From contig NZ_JAAXMS010000007.1 of the NCBI RefSeq assembly GCF_012290005.1, forward strand, positions 291,991 through 355,990: a stretch of 64,000 bases of DNA, read 5' to 3'. Position 1 is the first letter of the stretch; every line of letters begins with the position of its first letter. The notes under the pieces are model-generated. The model did no database searches. It was given only the letters and a program-made list of their open reading frames with translations, and was not told where the DNA came from. The position numbers were made by a program, and so were the translations under genes. Of this stretch, positions 10,001 through 18,008 are shown piece by piece. The DNA is from Crateriforma spongiae. GTDB lineage: Bacteria > Planctomycetota > Planctomycetia > Pirellulales > Pirellulaceae.

Positions 10001-10672
10001 GTGGGTCAGCCCCAAGAGCCGGATGCGGTCCGGTTCACCAAGGACAATCAATACCTGTTGTTGCTATTCGACGACCATCTAAGGCGTTACCGAACATCCG
10101 ATTGGACCGAGCAGGGACGGTTGATGGGCCCGTCGCCCGGTGCCAGTCGGGTGGTCACGCTCGATCAACGAGATCGATACTTGGTCGTTTCCCACGAATT
10201 GTTGTGGTGGATTGATTCGGAAACGATGCGTTTGGTCGATCAACGTCCCAGCCAGTACGGCAGCTACTGCAGCGCGGCCGTTTCCGCCTCACAAGAACTG
10301 CTGGCCGTTGGACATCATGACGGCACCATCGAACTGCTGCGGACATCGGATGGTTCTCAGCGTCGCTTGATGCGTGGGCATCGTGACAGCGTCGACGACA
10401 TGTGTTTCATCGAAGACGACCAAACGTTGGTTTCCGCATGTTCCAGCGGAACACTTCACTATTGGGATGTGCGCAGTGGTCGCGACCTGGGCTTTCTGAA
10501 ATTCGAACATCGCCAATCCGATCGCTTGTTTTTCAGTGAATCGCTACAGCGTCTGATGGTTTTTGGCATCAACGATCCGTGCAAGGTGCTGGCCGTCGAT
10601 CCTTTGTTCGCCGACGATTCCTCCACCGCGCAGGCGGCCCCAAAAAAGGCGATGACACCAGCACCGCGTTGA
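7010..10672 (+). CDS. Ser/Thr protein kinase with transmembrane segment and WD40 repeats
   Basis: 1,220 residues. The N-terminal 120 residues include a low-complexity linker. The kinase domain spans about 124-460: G-loop IGRGGMARVY (131-140), AVK Lys154, HRDVKPSN (313-320), DFG (333-335) and SPE (360-362), all intact. An acidic/Ser-rich insertion of roughly 65 residues (about 220-285) sits between the subdomain V and VI regions, which is unusual. One TM helix (about 480-500) is followed by a coiled-coil-like stretch (about 507-545) and a C-terminal WD40 beta-propeller (about 600-1200), probably outside the cytoplasm given a single TM. This kinase-propeller layout is a planctomycete hallmark. 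AGGG lies just upstream of the ATG. Confidence 0.92.
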   Translation: MTRSENKTLDEVIAAYLQRLESGHHLDPEEFVRPWPRHRDAFLGFIQRANPGNSAGDTEAGHGAQTGTEPSLGGDAKDPTAHDNAAAPPSDSSLVSDESRPSSPTGDASAELHVRSGRPDVVGEYRLERLIGRGGMARVYLGRRQSDQHPAAVKVLDAVAASDEVLVQRFRREASAIRSLDHPHIVPMLDFGSDDDVSYLALKLIDGCTLADLVSAMRIADPRLQNESDSEIQSGGLSTVGTMSAEMPSTSDGRDQETDEASIHSGAMHGFRPNAMACFAASAKHGDRFQDIAEMIAVAADALQAAHDQGMVHRDVKPSNLMLDTTGHLWLTDFGLASLGEVHTVVTQTGQVIGTPHYMSPEQAVADQGQVDHRSDVYSLGATLYELVTGRRPHHGDRFRILMEISAGRFPPPSKVLPDVPRPLEAIILKAMQRMPSDRYQAAADMAADLRRFAVGTATVARTPGPADHAIRWVVSNPKATLAVASLAASIVLAVIAAQYVMGQRLARFNRELGTANETLERTNAALAKSNLDLDQSQRRLRRQLYVADVAAAYRAYDRGDFDAVEQLLDRHDPDRVGMEPGAYDPRGFEWRLLRTITHRPAPLRIEADPKGVTEIAVTSDGRQLVSVGNSGDVAIWSLADGPSYGQLIRRHPIGGRLDAIAVSPDAKWFVTGCNVPLGINSVQVHRMEDGELIRRLEGHGYSVESVAISADGQFISTAGRYHTVKVHDAEGNFIGSGMAESRNESMTFAPDGETLLTAYRETDETTGELVGYSIKMWPVADMDAATKWRTVLDSKSFAFSGDGRRIVVANNNDFAVYGWPDRKQWKHHRGIRGRLRCITLDHTGQHVAAGCDNGLVYVWDLNRPLDRPEVITASDRRITSIKFIDANTLAEGGEDGVIRIYRLNLSRQPFRSIGDPMINIAAANPAATQVYTRLQEGGVQKYDLSTLKVTKVATENDTQRRAIDVSSDGQWLAVGCQGRVVVQSVDGQNVVARLPIVGQPQEPDAVRFTKDNQYLLLLFDDHLRRYRTSDWTEQGRLMGPSPGASRVVTLDQRDRYLVVSHELLWWIDSETMRLVDQRPSQYGSYCSAAVSASQELLAVGHHDGTIELLRTSDGSQRRLMRGHRDSVDDMCFIEDDQTLVSACSSGTLHYWDVRSGRDLGFLKFEHRQSDRLFFSESLQRLMVFGINDPCKVLAVDPLFADDSSTAQAAPKKAMTPAPR

Positions 10673-10757
10673 TCCCGATGTCACGAAAGAGGCGGGCATG
10701 TCAGCGGGGCCGACAGAATGCGGTCTGAGTACTGGAATAGAAAAAAAGAGATGGGGC

Positions 10758-11124
10758 GCGAGCAATATTTCCCAAGCAAGGACTCCTCTGCTGTTCGAAG
10801 AAACACGGCAGCGGGATCCCGGCGACGGCTCACTGACGCATTCGTGGCCCATCTACGCATAACCGGCCACTTATCACCGTTTCCGTTACAATCGAAGGTT
10901 CCAGCGACCTAACCGCGAAGATTTCCGTTCCTTCCGATGCTGATGGATCGAAAATTCACGCCGTTTTAGAGTTCCCCGACGGCGAACCCGTTCTCTACGC
11001 ATATCGACGAATGATTCTGAACGTCAACGCGTCGGACGCCGTGACCGAACCACCCAAAAACCAGCGATCGCGAGGTGTTATGATGTCGGACTTTCCATCG
11101 ATCGCAGTCGTTTTTGCCAAATGA
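10758..11124 (+). pseudogene. Remnant of the C-terminal end of an unidentified (BNR-like?) gene
   Basis: Two protein-like stretches lie in different frames. The first (10758-10862) contains TPLLFEETRQRDPGDGSLTH and then SWPIYA before a TAA. The second, from about 10870 and shifted by one frame, contains ITVSVTIEGSSDLTAKISVP and HAVLEFPDGEPVLYAYRRM and runs to a TGA at 11124. They join sensibly if about two bases were lost near 10860. The style resembles planctomycete secreted BNR-repeat or polysaccharide-active proteins, but the family is not secure. No intact start or upstream domain is present, so this is a truncated, frameshifted relic at the edge of the polysaccharide locus. Confidence 0.5.
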
Positions 11125-11184
11125 TCGTGGATGAAACAAGACTCGGGGCAGTGCTGGACTTCATTGAGAATCGGAATCATCAGT

Positions 11185-13530
11185 ATGCTTCACCGTCGAC
11201 ATCTTCACGCCCTGCACTTGTGTTTATCCGCGATCCTCATTTTGATTGTTTCAGGAAAGAGTACTGACGCACAAATTCGATTCGACAAGAACTTGCTTAA
11301 GAATGATGACGCGTGGTTTCAATCCGACGTCGCTCGGGCAGTTGCCGACAATGTGATCCAATATCAGTCGCCGCAAGGCGGTTGGCCGAAAAGTACGAAT
11401 CTGGCGAGGCCGCCGCGTGCCCCCGATGACATTCCACGGCCCGGCGACGGTCGTGCAAACAGTCTTGATAACGATGCCACCACCGTGCCGATGCAGTTTC
11501 TGGCTCGGATGGCGCATGAAACCGGCGACATTCGGTACCGAGATTCATTTCTAAAGGGTGTCGACTATCTGCTTGCCGCTCAGTACCCGGGCGGCGGCTG
11601 GCCTCAGTTCTGGCCGCTGAGGAAAGGATACTACTCACACATCACATTTAATGACGGGGCCATGATTCGCGTCATGCATTTGCTTCGTGATGTGGCGGAT
11701 GGAGAAGCTCCCTACGGATTTGTCGATGGGATGCGACGACGCAAGGCAGCAGAAGCTGTTCGGCTTGGTATCGAATGTATTTTGAAGTGCCAGGTGGTTG
11801 TCGATGGTGTTCCCACTGTGTGGTGCGCACAGCATGATGTCAAGACGCTGGCCCCGACGCAGGCCCGCAGCTACGAACATCCATCGCTCAGTGGTAGTGA
11901 AAGTGCCGGTGTATTGATATTTCTGATGAGCGTCAGCGACCCAACGCCCGAGATGATGCGGGCGGTCCAGGCCGGCGTCGAGTGGTTCGACTCGGTAAAG
12001 ATCGAGGGCTACCGCTACAACAAAAGCCAAACGGGTCTTGCGCTCACCAAAGATCAACAGGCCGCGCCACTGTGGGCTCGTTTCTACGAGATTAAATCGA
12101 ATCGTCCGATCTTCAGTGATCGCGACGGAGTGATCAGGTTTGACATTCAGGAAATTGGAGGCGAGCGGCGCGGCGGATACTCATGGTACGGAGACTGGGG
12201 GCAGAAGGTCGCACAGGAGTATTCCCAATGGCCTCATCACGAGGGTGTGAAAAAACAATTGCGATCGCGATCCAGGCGTATACCAGAGCACAGCGGTGCC
12301 AGCAGTCATCGTTATCGCGCGATCGTATCGACCGACATCGGTGGCACGGATCCGGACGACTTTCAGTCCATGGTTCACCTACTTGTCTATTCCGACTTGC
12401 TTGATCTTGAAGGGCTGGTTTCGTCGCCATACGGCGAAGGCCGAATGAAGGACATTCTTGATGTGATCGATTGCTACGAACAGGATTACGAATGCCTTTC
12501 AAGCTATTCGGACAAATACCCCAATCCGGACATCCTGCGTGCGATCACAAAGCAGGGAGAAATCGAGCGTGCTCCCTATGCGGGCGTAAGACGGCCAACC
12601 GAAGGGTCTCGTTGGATTATTGATTGTGCACATCGAGATGATTCTCGGCCGCTTTGTCTCCTGGTCTGGGGTGGGCTAGAGGATGTCGCCCAAGCATTAA
12701 ACGATGCGCCGGGAATTTTGCCAAAGTTGCGTGTTTATTGGATCGGCGGCCCCAACAAAAAGTGGTCTCCGGATGCTTATCAATACGTCGTTGATCATCA
12801 CCCGACGCTATGGATGATCGAATCCAATGCAACGTATCGCGGCTGGTTTACCGGTGGCGATCAATCGGGTGTTTGGGGCAACGAACGATTTGTGTCCGAG
12901 CACATCAAGGGCATCGGTGCGCTCGGGAACTTCTTCGTTCGGCAGAAAGCCGACATCAAGATGGGCGACACACCGTCGGTCGGCTGGTTGCTTAACGGTC
13001 GTCTCGAAGACCCGAGTCGCCCTGGCTGGGGAGGCAGGTACGTTCGAGCATGGAAGCGGCCCAATCTGAAATTGAATCGTCTGCCGAAGGAGTCTGATCG
13101 AATCGAAGTTTTCGGGATTCTCGAATTAGTGATACCCGCTGGAGATGCGCCGCCAGACGCAAAGGCGACTTTGATAGTCGAGAATCAGCGTCTGATTGGG
13201 CATCTGGCTGACGACAGGACGATGCGGTTTCGGTTCTGTCCAAAAGCCGCGAAACAATACTCGTTCCAGCTCGAAAGCAACGTGGCATCACTGGACGGTT
13301 TAAGAGGGGCAATTACGGCCTGTGCACCCGAGCCCTCGGTTGCCGCACGTCCTGATACCAGGCTGCCAAATTGGTGGACGGATGATCTGACACCATCTCT
13401 GGCGGAAGGCCCGCACAGTGGGGCAAAGACCGTCAGCCGTTGGCGAGAGTCCTATCTCAGCGACTTTGCCGGCCGCATTCTTCGCTGTCAGCGACCAGCC
13501 ACAGTAAACGCTGCCGAGGTCACGCCATGA
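11185..13530 (+). CDS. Secreted PL10 pectate lyase fused to a DUF1593 nucleoside-hydrolase-like domain
   Basis: 781 residues; ATG 11185 gives a signal peptide (LCLSAILILIVSGKSTDAQ), while an upstream in-frame start at 11131 adds 18 residues. Residues about 35-370 are a family 10 pectate lyase: QSPQGGWPKSTNLA, FLARMAHETGD, a KGVDYLLAAQYPGGGWPQFW stretch and GYYSHITFNDGAM are family landmarks. From about 375 a second domain begins with RAIVSTDIGGTDPDDFQSMV, whose Asp-rich motif matches DUF1593 proteins (nucleoside-hydrolase fold). It ends with GWGGRYVRAW and a C-terminal beta-domain. The lyase cleaves polygalacturonate; the second domain may act on a released glycoside. Its stop overlaps the next ATG (ATGA at 13527), implying co-translation with the broken GH2 gene. 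Confidence 0.85.
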   Translation: MLHRRHLHALHLCLSAILILIVSGKSTDAQIRFDKNLLKNDDAWFQSDVARAVADNVIQYQSPQGGWPKSTNLARPPRAPDDIPRPGDGRANSLDNDATTVPMQFLARMAHETGDIRYRDSFLKGVDYLLAAQYPGGGWPQFWPLRKGYYSHITFNDGAMIRVMHLLRDVADGEAPYGFVDGMRRRKAAEAVRLGIECILKCQVVVDGVPTVWCAQHDVKTLAPTQARSYEHPSLSGSESAGVLIFLMSVSDPTPEMMRAVQAGVEWFDSVKIEGYRYNKSQTGLALTKDQQAAPLWARFYEIKSNRPIFSDRDGVIRFDIQEIGGERRGGYSWYGDWGQKVAQEYSQWPHHEGVKKQLRSRSRRIPEHSGASSHRYRAIVSTDIGGTDPDDFQSMVHLLVYSDLLDLEGLVSSPYGEGRMKDILDVIDCYEQDYECLSSYSDKYPNPDILRAITKQGEIERAPYAGVRRPTEGSRWIIDCAHRDDSRPLCLLVWGGLEDVAQALNDAPGILPKLRVYWIGGPNKKWSPDAYQYVVDHHPTLWMIESNATYRGWFTGGDQSGVWGNERFVSEHIKGIGALGNFFVRQKADIKMGDTPSVGWLLNGRLEDPSRPGWGGRYVRAWKRPNLKLNRLPKESDRIEVFGILELVIPAGDAPPDAKATLIVENQRLIGHLADDRTMRFRFCPKAAKQYSFQLESNVASLDGLRGAITACAPEPSVAARPDTRLPNWWTDDLTPSLAEGPHSGAKTVSRWRESYLSDFAGRILRCQRPATVNAAEVTP

Positions 13531-14211
13531 TGATAAGAAAACTTACCGTAAGCCATCGAAGACTTACGATCCTGATTGTACTTGTTGTATGTCTTCCGGG
13601 CGTCAAATGGGGCAATATCGTTTCCGCTCAGGACTCGCCATCTGCCGATCGCCTGATGTCTCTCGGTCGAACGCGTGTCTCGATCAACGATGGGTGGCGT
13701 TTTATCAAGTACGCCGATGCGGAAGACGCCGACGCTTTGATCGATGACGTTCGGCCAGAAGTCACCGACAAAAAGGACGACCGGCCGGCTGACACGGAAC
13801 CAACCGAAGCAGAAAAAGTCGTGGCAAGTGATGAAACGCTGAAGCCGTGGATTCTTCCGTCGGGAAAGGCATTTGTTTCCGACCCTGCAAAACGAACGCA
13901 GCGCCAGGACGGAAACACGGGCGTTGGTTTTCCGTTCGTTCAGAATTCGTTCGACGCGCACGGCACGATTGTTCCCCAGGCGAACCACCAATTGACATTC
14001 CACGTCGAAGGCCCTGGACACATTGCCGCCACCGACAACTGGTGATCCCACGTGTTTCGTCGCCTTCCCGTCAGCCACGCGGCCCGCCTTCAACGGTTTG
14101 TGCCTTGCCATTGTTCGCACAAAGAATGGTGAACATGGTGAGATTCGCGTGACGGCGACCACCAAGGGGCTGCCCCTTGCCTCGGTCACGATTGCAGCTG
14201 GGACAAAATAG
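13527..14211 (+). pseudogene. Broken GH2 beta-galactosidase (internal deletion plus frameshift)
   Basis: It starts at ATG 13527, overlapping the pectate lyase stop, with a signal peptide (LTILIVLVVCLPGVKWGNIVSAQ region). The GH2 N-terminus follows (RVSINDGWRFIKYADAEDAD). After FVSDPAKRTQRQDGNTGVGF the sequence jumps to a GH2 C-terminal Ig-like domain: QNSFDAHGTIVPQANHQLTF then HVEGPGHIAATDN. The whole sugar-binding and catalytic TIM-barrel core of several hundred residues is missing. An extra T at about 14040 then creates a TGA at 14043; in the shifted frame the domain continues as GDPTCFVAFPSATRPAFNGL and on to a TAG at 14211. It cannot encode an active enzyme. Confidence 0.85.
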
Positions 14212-14341
14212 GAAGCAAAGACGCTTTATGCGAATCAACCCTCGTCGAATTGAACATCCGATTCATCCTTTCGTGGCGAGGATGGACGACACGCACTATG
14301 CAAATCTTCCGGCAAACGACAGTCGCACTCAGGAAGCGAGT

Positions 14342-16042
14342 ATGAGAATCCATATCACACTGATGTTTGTTTTATTGGCGTCGGTAAAACTGTTCGCCCA
14401 GGACGTGCCGCTGGTTTATGACGTTGAGCATATGGGGGCAAAGTTCGACGCGCCCGTGTTTCCCGATTATGAAAAACTGCCAGTTGTCCGCCCGTTGCCT
14501 GATCCTTTCGCCTGGTCCGATGGAAGCGGTCGTTCGACGGACTTCCGAGACTGGAGTCGACGGCGGTCGGAGATCAAAGCCGAGATTGAACATTACGGGA
14601 TCGGACAGAAACCGCCTCGCCCGAAAAACATCACAGCGGATTTCAAAGACAGCACTCTGACGGTCAACGTCACGGAGAATGGCGAAACCTTGGTCCTGAC
14701 GGCGCGTGTTCGTCTGCCCGAAGGTGACGGACCGTTTCCAGCAGTCATTGGAATCGGGTTTGGTGGCGGCAGCGGGAGCCTTCCGTCCGACATTTTTGCC
14801 AATCGCAACGTCGCGATGATTGGTTTCAATTTCAGCCAAGTGATGTCGCACACTCAGAAGCGAGGTCAGGAACCGATCAATCGGCTGTACCCTGATTTGA
14901 ATCACATCGGCGCGTACAGCGCGTGGCCGTGGGGAATCAGCCGGATCATCGACGGCTTGGAACTTGTGGAAGGAGTACTTCCAATTGATCGCAAACATCT
15001 CGCGGTCACTGGCTGTTCCTTCGCCGGAAAGATGGCGCTGTTTGCTGGGGCCTTTGATGAAAGAATTGCACTGACCATCGCACAAGAATCCGGCGGAGGC
15101 GGCGCGGCAGCGTGGCGTGTTTCCGAAACGCTGGGGAACGTTGAAACGCTGGGGAAAACTAGTCGTGCCTGGTTCCTTGAAGACATGTTCCGCTTCGGGA
15201 ATTCCGTTGAAAGACTTCCGTATGACCATCACGAACTGATGGCAATGGTGGCTCCACGCGCATTGCTAGTGCTTGGCAATCCCGATTATGAATGGCTGGC
15301 CGATGAATCTGGATACGTTTCCTGCCGCGCTGCTCACGAAGTGTGGAAAAAGTTTGGCATCGCCGATCGCTTTGGATTCTCGATCGTCGCCGGACACCAG
15401 CACTGTCAACTTCCTGACAGTCAGCGTCCGGAAGTCGAAGCATTCGTCGACAGATTTCTTTTGGGAAAGAAGGGTGTCGACACGGTCGTCGTAAAGCATC
15501 CGTTCGGCGATCTTGAACACACGATGTGGTACGACGGATGGACCACCGGCAAGTCGACATTCCCGACGCCCGATTCGACCCGCGTGGAAACGCTGTCCTT
15601 CGAGGCGGAAGACCTGAAACGCGGAACCGACTGGCTGGTCGCAAACGACGAAAAGGCGTCAGGCGGGAAATACGTGACCATCAAGTCCGGTATGAACAGC
15701 CCCCAAGCGGCTCCATCCGGCGTAGCCGCAACACTGACCGTTCCATTCACGACGAAAGAAAACTCGAAGTACCATTTATTTGCTCGAGTCAATTGCCCGT
15801 CGGCCGATGATGATTCGTTCTGGATCAAAGTCGACGATGGGAAGTTTGAACCAGCGAACGGATTGGGAACAACCGGCTGGGAATGGGTCAAGCTGGGTAG
15901 CATGATTCTGAAGCCCGGCGAGCACACACTGGCCCTCGCCTACCGCGAAGACGGCGCGTTGCTCGACAAAATCGTATTCACGACCTACCCGTTTGGCCCG
16001 GCAGCGCTGGAATCAAATGTCGCGGCGCCAGGCGGTCTTTGA
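14342..16042 (+). CDS. Secreted CE15-like glucuronoyl esterase with C-terminal CBM-like domain
   Basis: 566 residues. ATG 14342 is chosen for its AGGA Shine-Dalgarno at 14331 and the signal peptide MRIHITLMFVLLASVKLFAQ; longer upstream starts would overlap the GH2 relic. The alpha/beta-hydrolase domain (about 45-400) has nucleophile motif GCSFAGK (Ser226), a downstream QESGGGG (Glu249) and a His in VAGHQHCQLP (352/354), the order seen in carbohydrate esterase family 15. CE15 enzymes cut ester links between lignin and glucuronoxylan. The Arg that normally follows the nucleophile (GCSR) is Phe here. A beta-sandwich of about 130 residues at the C-terminus resembles CBM6/35 modules. Confidence 0.82.
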   Translation: MRIHITLMFVLLASVKLFAQDVPLVYDVEHMGAKFDAPVFPDYEKLPVVRPLPDPFAWSDGSGRSTDFRDWSRRRSEIKAEIEHYGIGQKPPRPKNITADFKDSTLTVNVTENGETLVLTARVRLPEGDGPFPAVIGIGFGGGSGSLPSDIFANRNVAMIGFNFSQVMSHTQKRGQEPINRLYPDLNHIGAYSAWPWGISRIIDGLELVEGVLPIDRKHLAVTGCSFAGKMALFAGAFDERIALTIAQESGGGGAAAWRVSETLGNVETLGKTSRAWFLEDMFRFGNSVERLPYDHHELMAMVAPRALLVLGNPDYEWLADESGYVSCRAAHEVWKKFGIADRFGFSIVAGHQHCQLPDSQRPEVEAFVDRFLLGKKGVDTVVVKHPFGDLEHTMWYDGWTTGKSTFPTPDSTRVETLSFEAEDLKRGTDWLVANDEKASGGKYVTIKSGMNSPQAAPSGVAATLTVPFTTKENSKYHLFARVNCPSADDDSFWIKVDDGKFEPANGLGTTGWEWVKLGSMILKPGEHTLALAYREDGALLDKIVFTTYPFGPAALESNVAAPGGL

Positions 16043-16044
16043 AG

Positions 16045-16236
16045 GAAGCGGTCGGATCGCGTTTCAAGATAGGCGTGGGAGTCAGCCATCGCGTCCTCCA
16101 AAACGCGGAAGACGCTACGATCATTACGAAGCGTTTCTGAAAATTGGCTCCGGAAAACGTCAGGAAGCCACAGGGCATTCATCCAAAAGAAGGGCAATGA
16201 GATTTCGAAACAGCCGATGCCCTTGCCGACTTTGGC
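16045..16236 (+). pseudogene. Remnant of a GH10 endo-1,4-beta-xylanase
   Basis: One frame reads SRFKIGVGVSHRVLQNAEDA, then TIITKRF, stop, KLAPENVRKPQGIHPKEGQ, stop, DFETADALADFG. This matches the N-terminal barrel start of GH10 xylanases: an F-IG-AV strand, a helix ending in I-(K/R)-(H/R)-F-N, then L-T-P-EN-M-KP, I-P-EG and FN-F--AD-L--FA. In-frame TGA codons at 16138-16140 and 16198-16200 interrupt it. After 16236 the resemblance stops; the same frame continues open to about 16390 with no recognised match. No catalytic glutamates remain, so this is a dead fragment between the esterase and the arabinofuranosidase. Confidence 0.75.
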
Positions 16237-16391
16237 ATTCACTTGGGGCAAGCCAGACATGAGGTCTGGCGAACGGCGTTGCAGCCCGTCCTGGAGAAGA
16301 ATCTGGGCGAGCCGGCTAAAATCGAACATGCCGTTTCACCAATGGGAAACCCTGGACTCCGACCCCGAACCCACAATCACGGTGTCTGTTA

Positions 16392-18008
16392 ATGAAGATT
16401 AGTTTTCAAATGCGAATTGGAGTTGCCCTGCTACTTCTGTGGGGTTTCACCCATCCTAGCCACGCACAAACAAAGATCGTTGTCGACGCCACAAAAGCGG
16501 ATTCCGTCATCGCTCCTGAAATCTATGGGCAATTCGCGGAACACCTGGGAGGCTGCGTCTACGGTGGGCTGTGGGTTGGCCCCGATTCGCAGATTCCCAA
16601 CGAGCGAGGCTATCGCAAGGATGTTCTGGACGCGCTTAAGCGACTCAACGTTCCGGTTCTTCGTTGGCCGGGCGGTTGCTTCGCAGACGATTACCACTGG
16701 CGTGATGGCATCGGGCCGCGCGACGCGAGGCCCCGAACGCTCAACATTTACTGGGGCGGCGACGAGACGAATGCGTTTGGCACGCATGAGTTTCTCGATC
16801 TTTGCGAAATACTCGGTTGTGAAGCCTACGTGGCCGGAAACGTGGGTTCCGGCACGGTCGAAGAAATGCGTGAGTGGGTCGAGTACATGACAAGCGACTC
16901 GAACAGCACGCTCGCACAAATGCGGCGAATGAACGGGCGAGAGAAACCGTGGCGCGTCAAGTACTTCGGTGTTGGCAACGAGAACTGGGGCTGTGGAGGG
17001 AACATGACGGCCGAATATTACTCCGACCTCTATCGACGTTATGCCACATACGTTCGAAACTTCAGCGGCAATCGCATCACAAAAGTCGCGAACGGACCAA
17101 GTGGTCGTGATGTACCGTTCATGGATACCTTGGTCCGCAACGCCCACAGGCAAGCCGACGCCTTTAGCATGCACTATTACGTTCTGCCCGGGGCCGACTG
17201 GAACGCAAAAGGAGACGCATTGAATTTTCCGGAGTCAGAGTGGTTCTCCGTCATGCAGCAGACGTATCAAGTTGAGGATCTAATCAAGGACTACATCGCG
17301 ATCCTGGACGAAGTCGATCCTAATCGACGGCTTGACCTTTACGTCGACGAATGGGGGACCTGGTACGACCAGGCCCCGGATGCACCATCCGCACTCTATC
17401 AGCAAAACACCATCCGGGACGCCGTTTCAGCTGCTCTGTTCTTCCACATCTTCCACGAACATGCCGACCGAATCACGATGGGAAACATCGCACAGGTCGT
17501 CAACGTGCTGCAAGCAATGATCCTGACTCGCGACGATCGAATGCTGCTGACGCCGACGTATCACGTCTTCGAAATGTACAAGATTCATCAAGGCGCAAAG
17601 CATATTCCTCTGGACGTGAACAGTCCGGCCTACACGTGCACGACCGCGAATGAACCACCAACCAATCCTTCCGCCAGTTTCAAGACTGATGCAAACTCCG
17701 ACAAGTCGTGGAGCAACCAGGTGGATGCGATCTCAGCGTCCGCGTCACTGACAGCGGAAGGAATGATCAACGTGTCGCTGGTGAACACATCACCGACAGA
17801 GTCCTACCTGGTTGAGTTGGCTTTCGAGGGCTTGGACCTGACCAAAGCAAACGGCCGAGTGCTTAGTGCAGAGCGGATCGATGCTCACAATACGTTTGAC
17901 GATCCGGAAGCGGTGCAACCACAAGTAATCCGAAACTTGATGACCGTCGCAAACACGATCCAGATCACCATTCCGCCTGCAAGTGTCTCGGCAGTCACTG
18001 CTCACTAG
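16392..18008 (+). CDS. Secreted alpha-L-arabinofuranosidase (GH51-like)
   Basis: 538 residues with a signal peptide (RIGVALLLLWGFTHPSHAQ). The retaining-glycosidase pair is visible: acid/base Glu197 in GVGNENWG and nucleophile Glu320 in LYVDEWGTWYD. Other clan GH-A landmarks are APEIYGQFAEHLG (N-terminus), VLRWPGGCFADDYHW and DAFSMHYY. A C-terminal beta-sandwich ends at about 536. It removes arabinofuranosyl side chains from arabinoxylan or pectic arabinan, complementing the pectate lyase and the glucuronoyl esterase upstream. Same orientation as those genes; the intervening 350 bases hold the GH10 relic, so any shared transcript crosses dead DNA. Confidence 0.92.
   Translation: MKISFQMRIGVALLLLWGFTHPSHAQTKIVVDATKADSVIAPEIYGQFAEHLGGCVYGGLWVGPDSQIPNERGYRKDVLDALKRLNVPVLRWPGGCFADDYHWRDGIGPRDARPRTLNIYWGGDETNAFGTHEFLDLCEILGCEAYVAGNVGSGTVEEMREWVEYMTSDSNSTLAQMRRMNGREKPWRVKYFGVGNENWGCGGNMTAEYYSDLYRRYATYVRNFSGNRITKVANGPSGRDVPFMDTLVRNAHRQADAFSMHYYVLPGADWNAKGDALNFPESEWFSVMQQTYQVEDLIKDYIAILDEVDPNRRLDLYVDEWGTWYDQAPDAPSALYQQNTIRDAVSAALFFHIFHEHADRITMGNIAQVVNVLQAMILTRDDRMLLTPTYHVFEMYKIHQGAKHIPLDVNSPAYTCTTANEPPTNPSASFKTDANSDKSWSNQVDAISASASLTAEGMINVSLVNTSPTESYLVELAFEGLDLTKANGRVLSAERIDAHNTFDDPEAVQPQVIRNLMTVANTIQITIPPASVSAVTAH

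Noticed and set aside
16237-16391. Frame continuing after the GH10 fragment (RHEVWRTALQPVLEKNLGEP)
   Set aside because: Open and in the same frame but not similar to GH10 or anything I can place; too short to call a gene.
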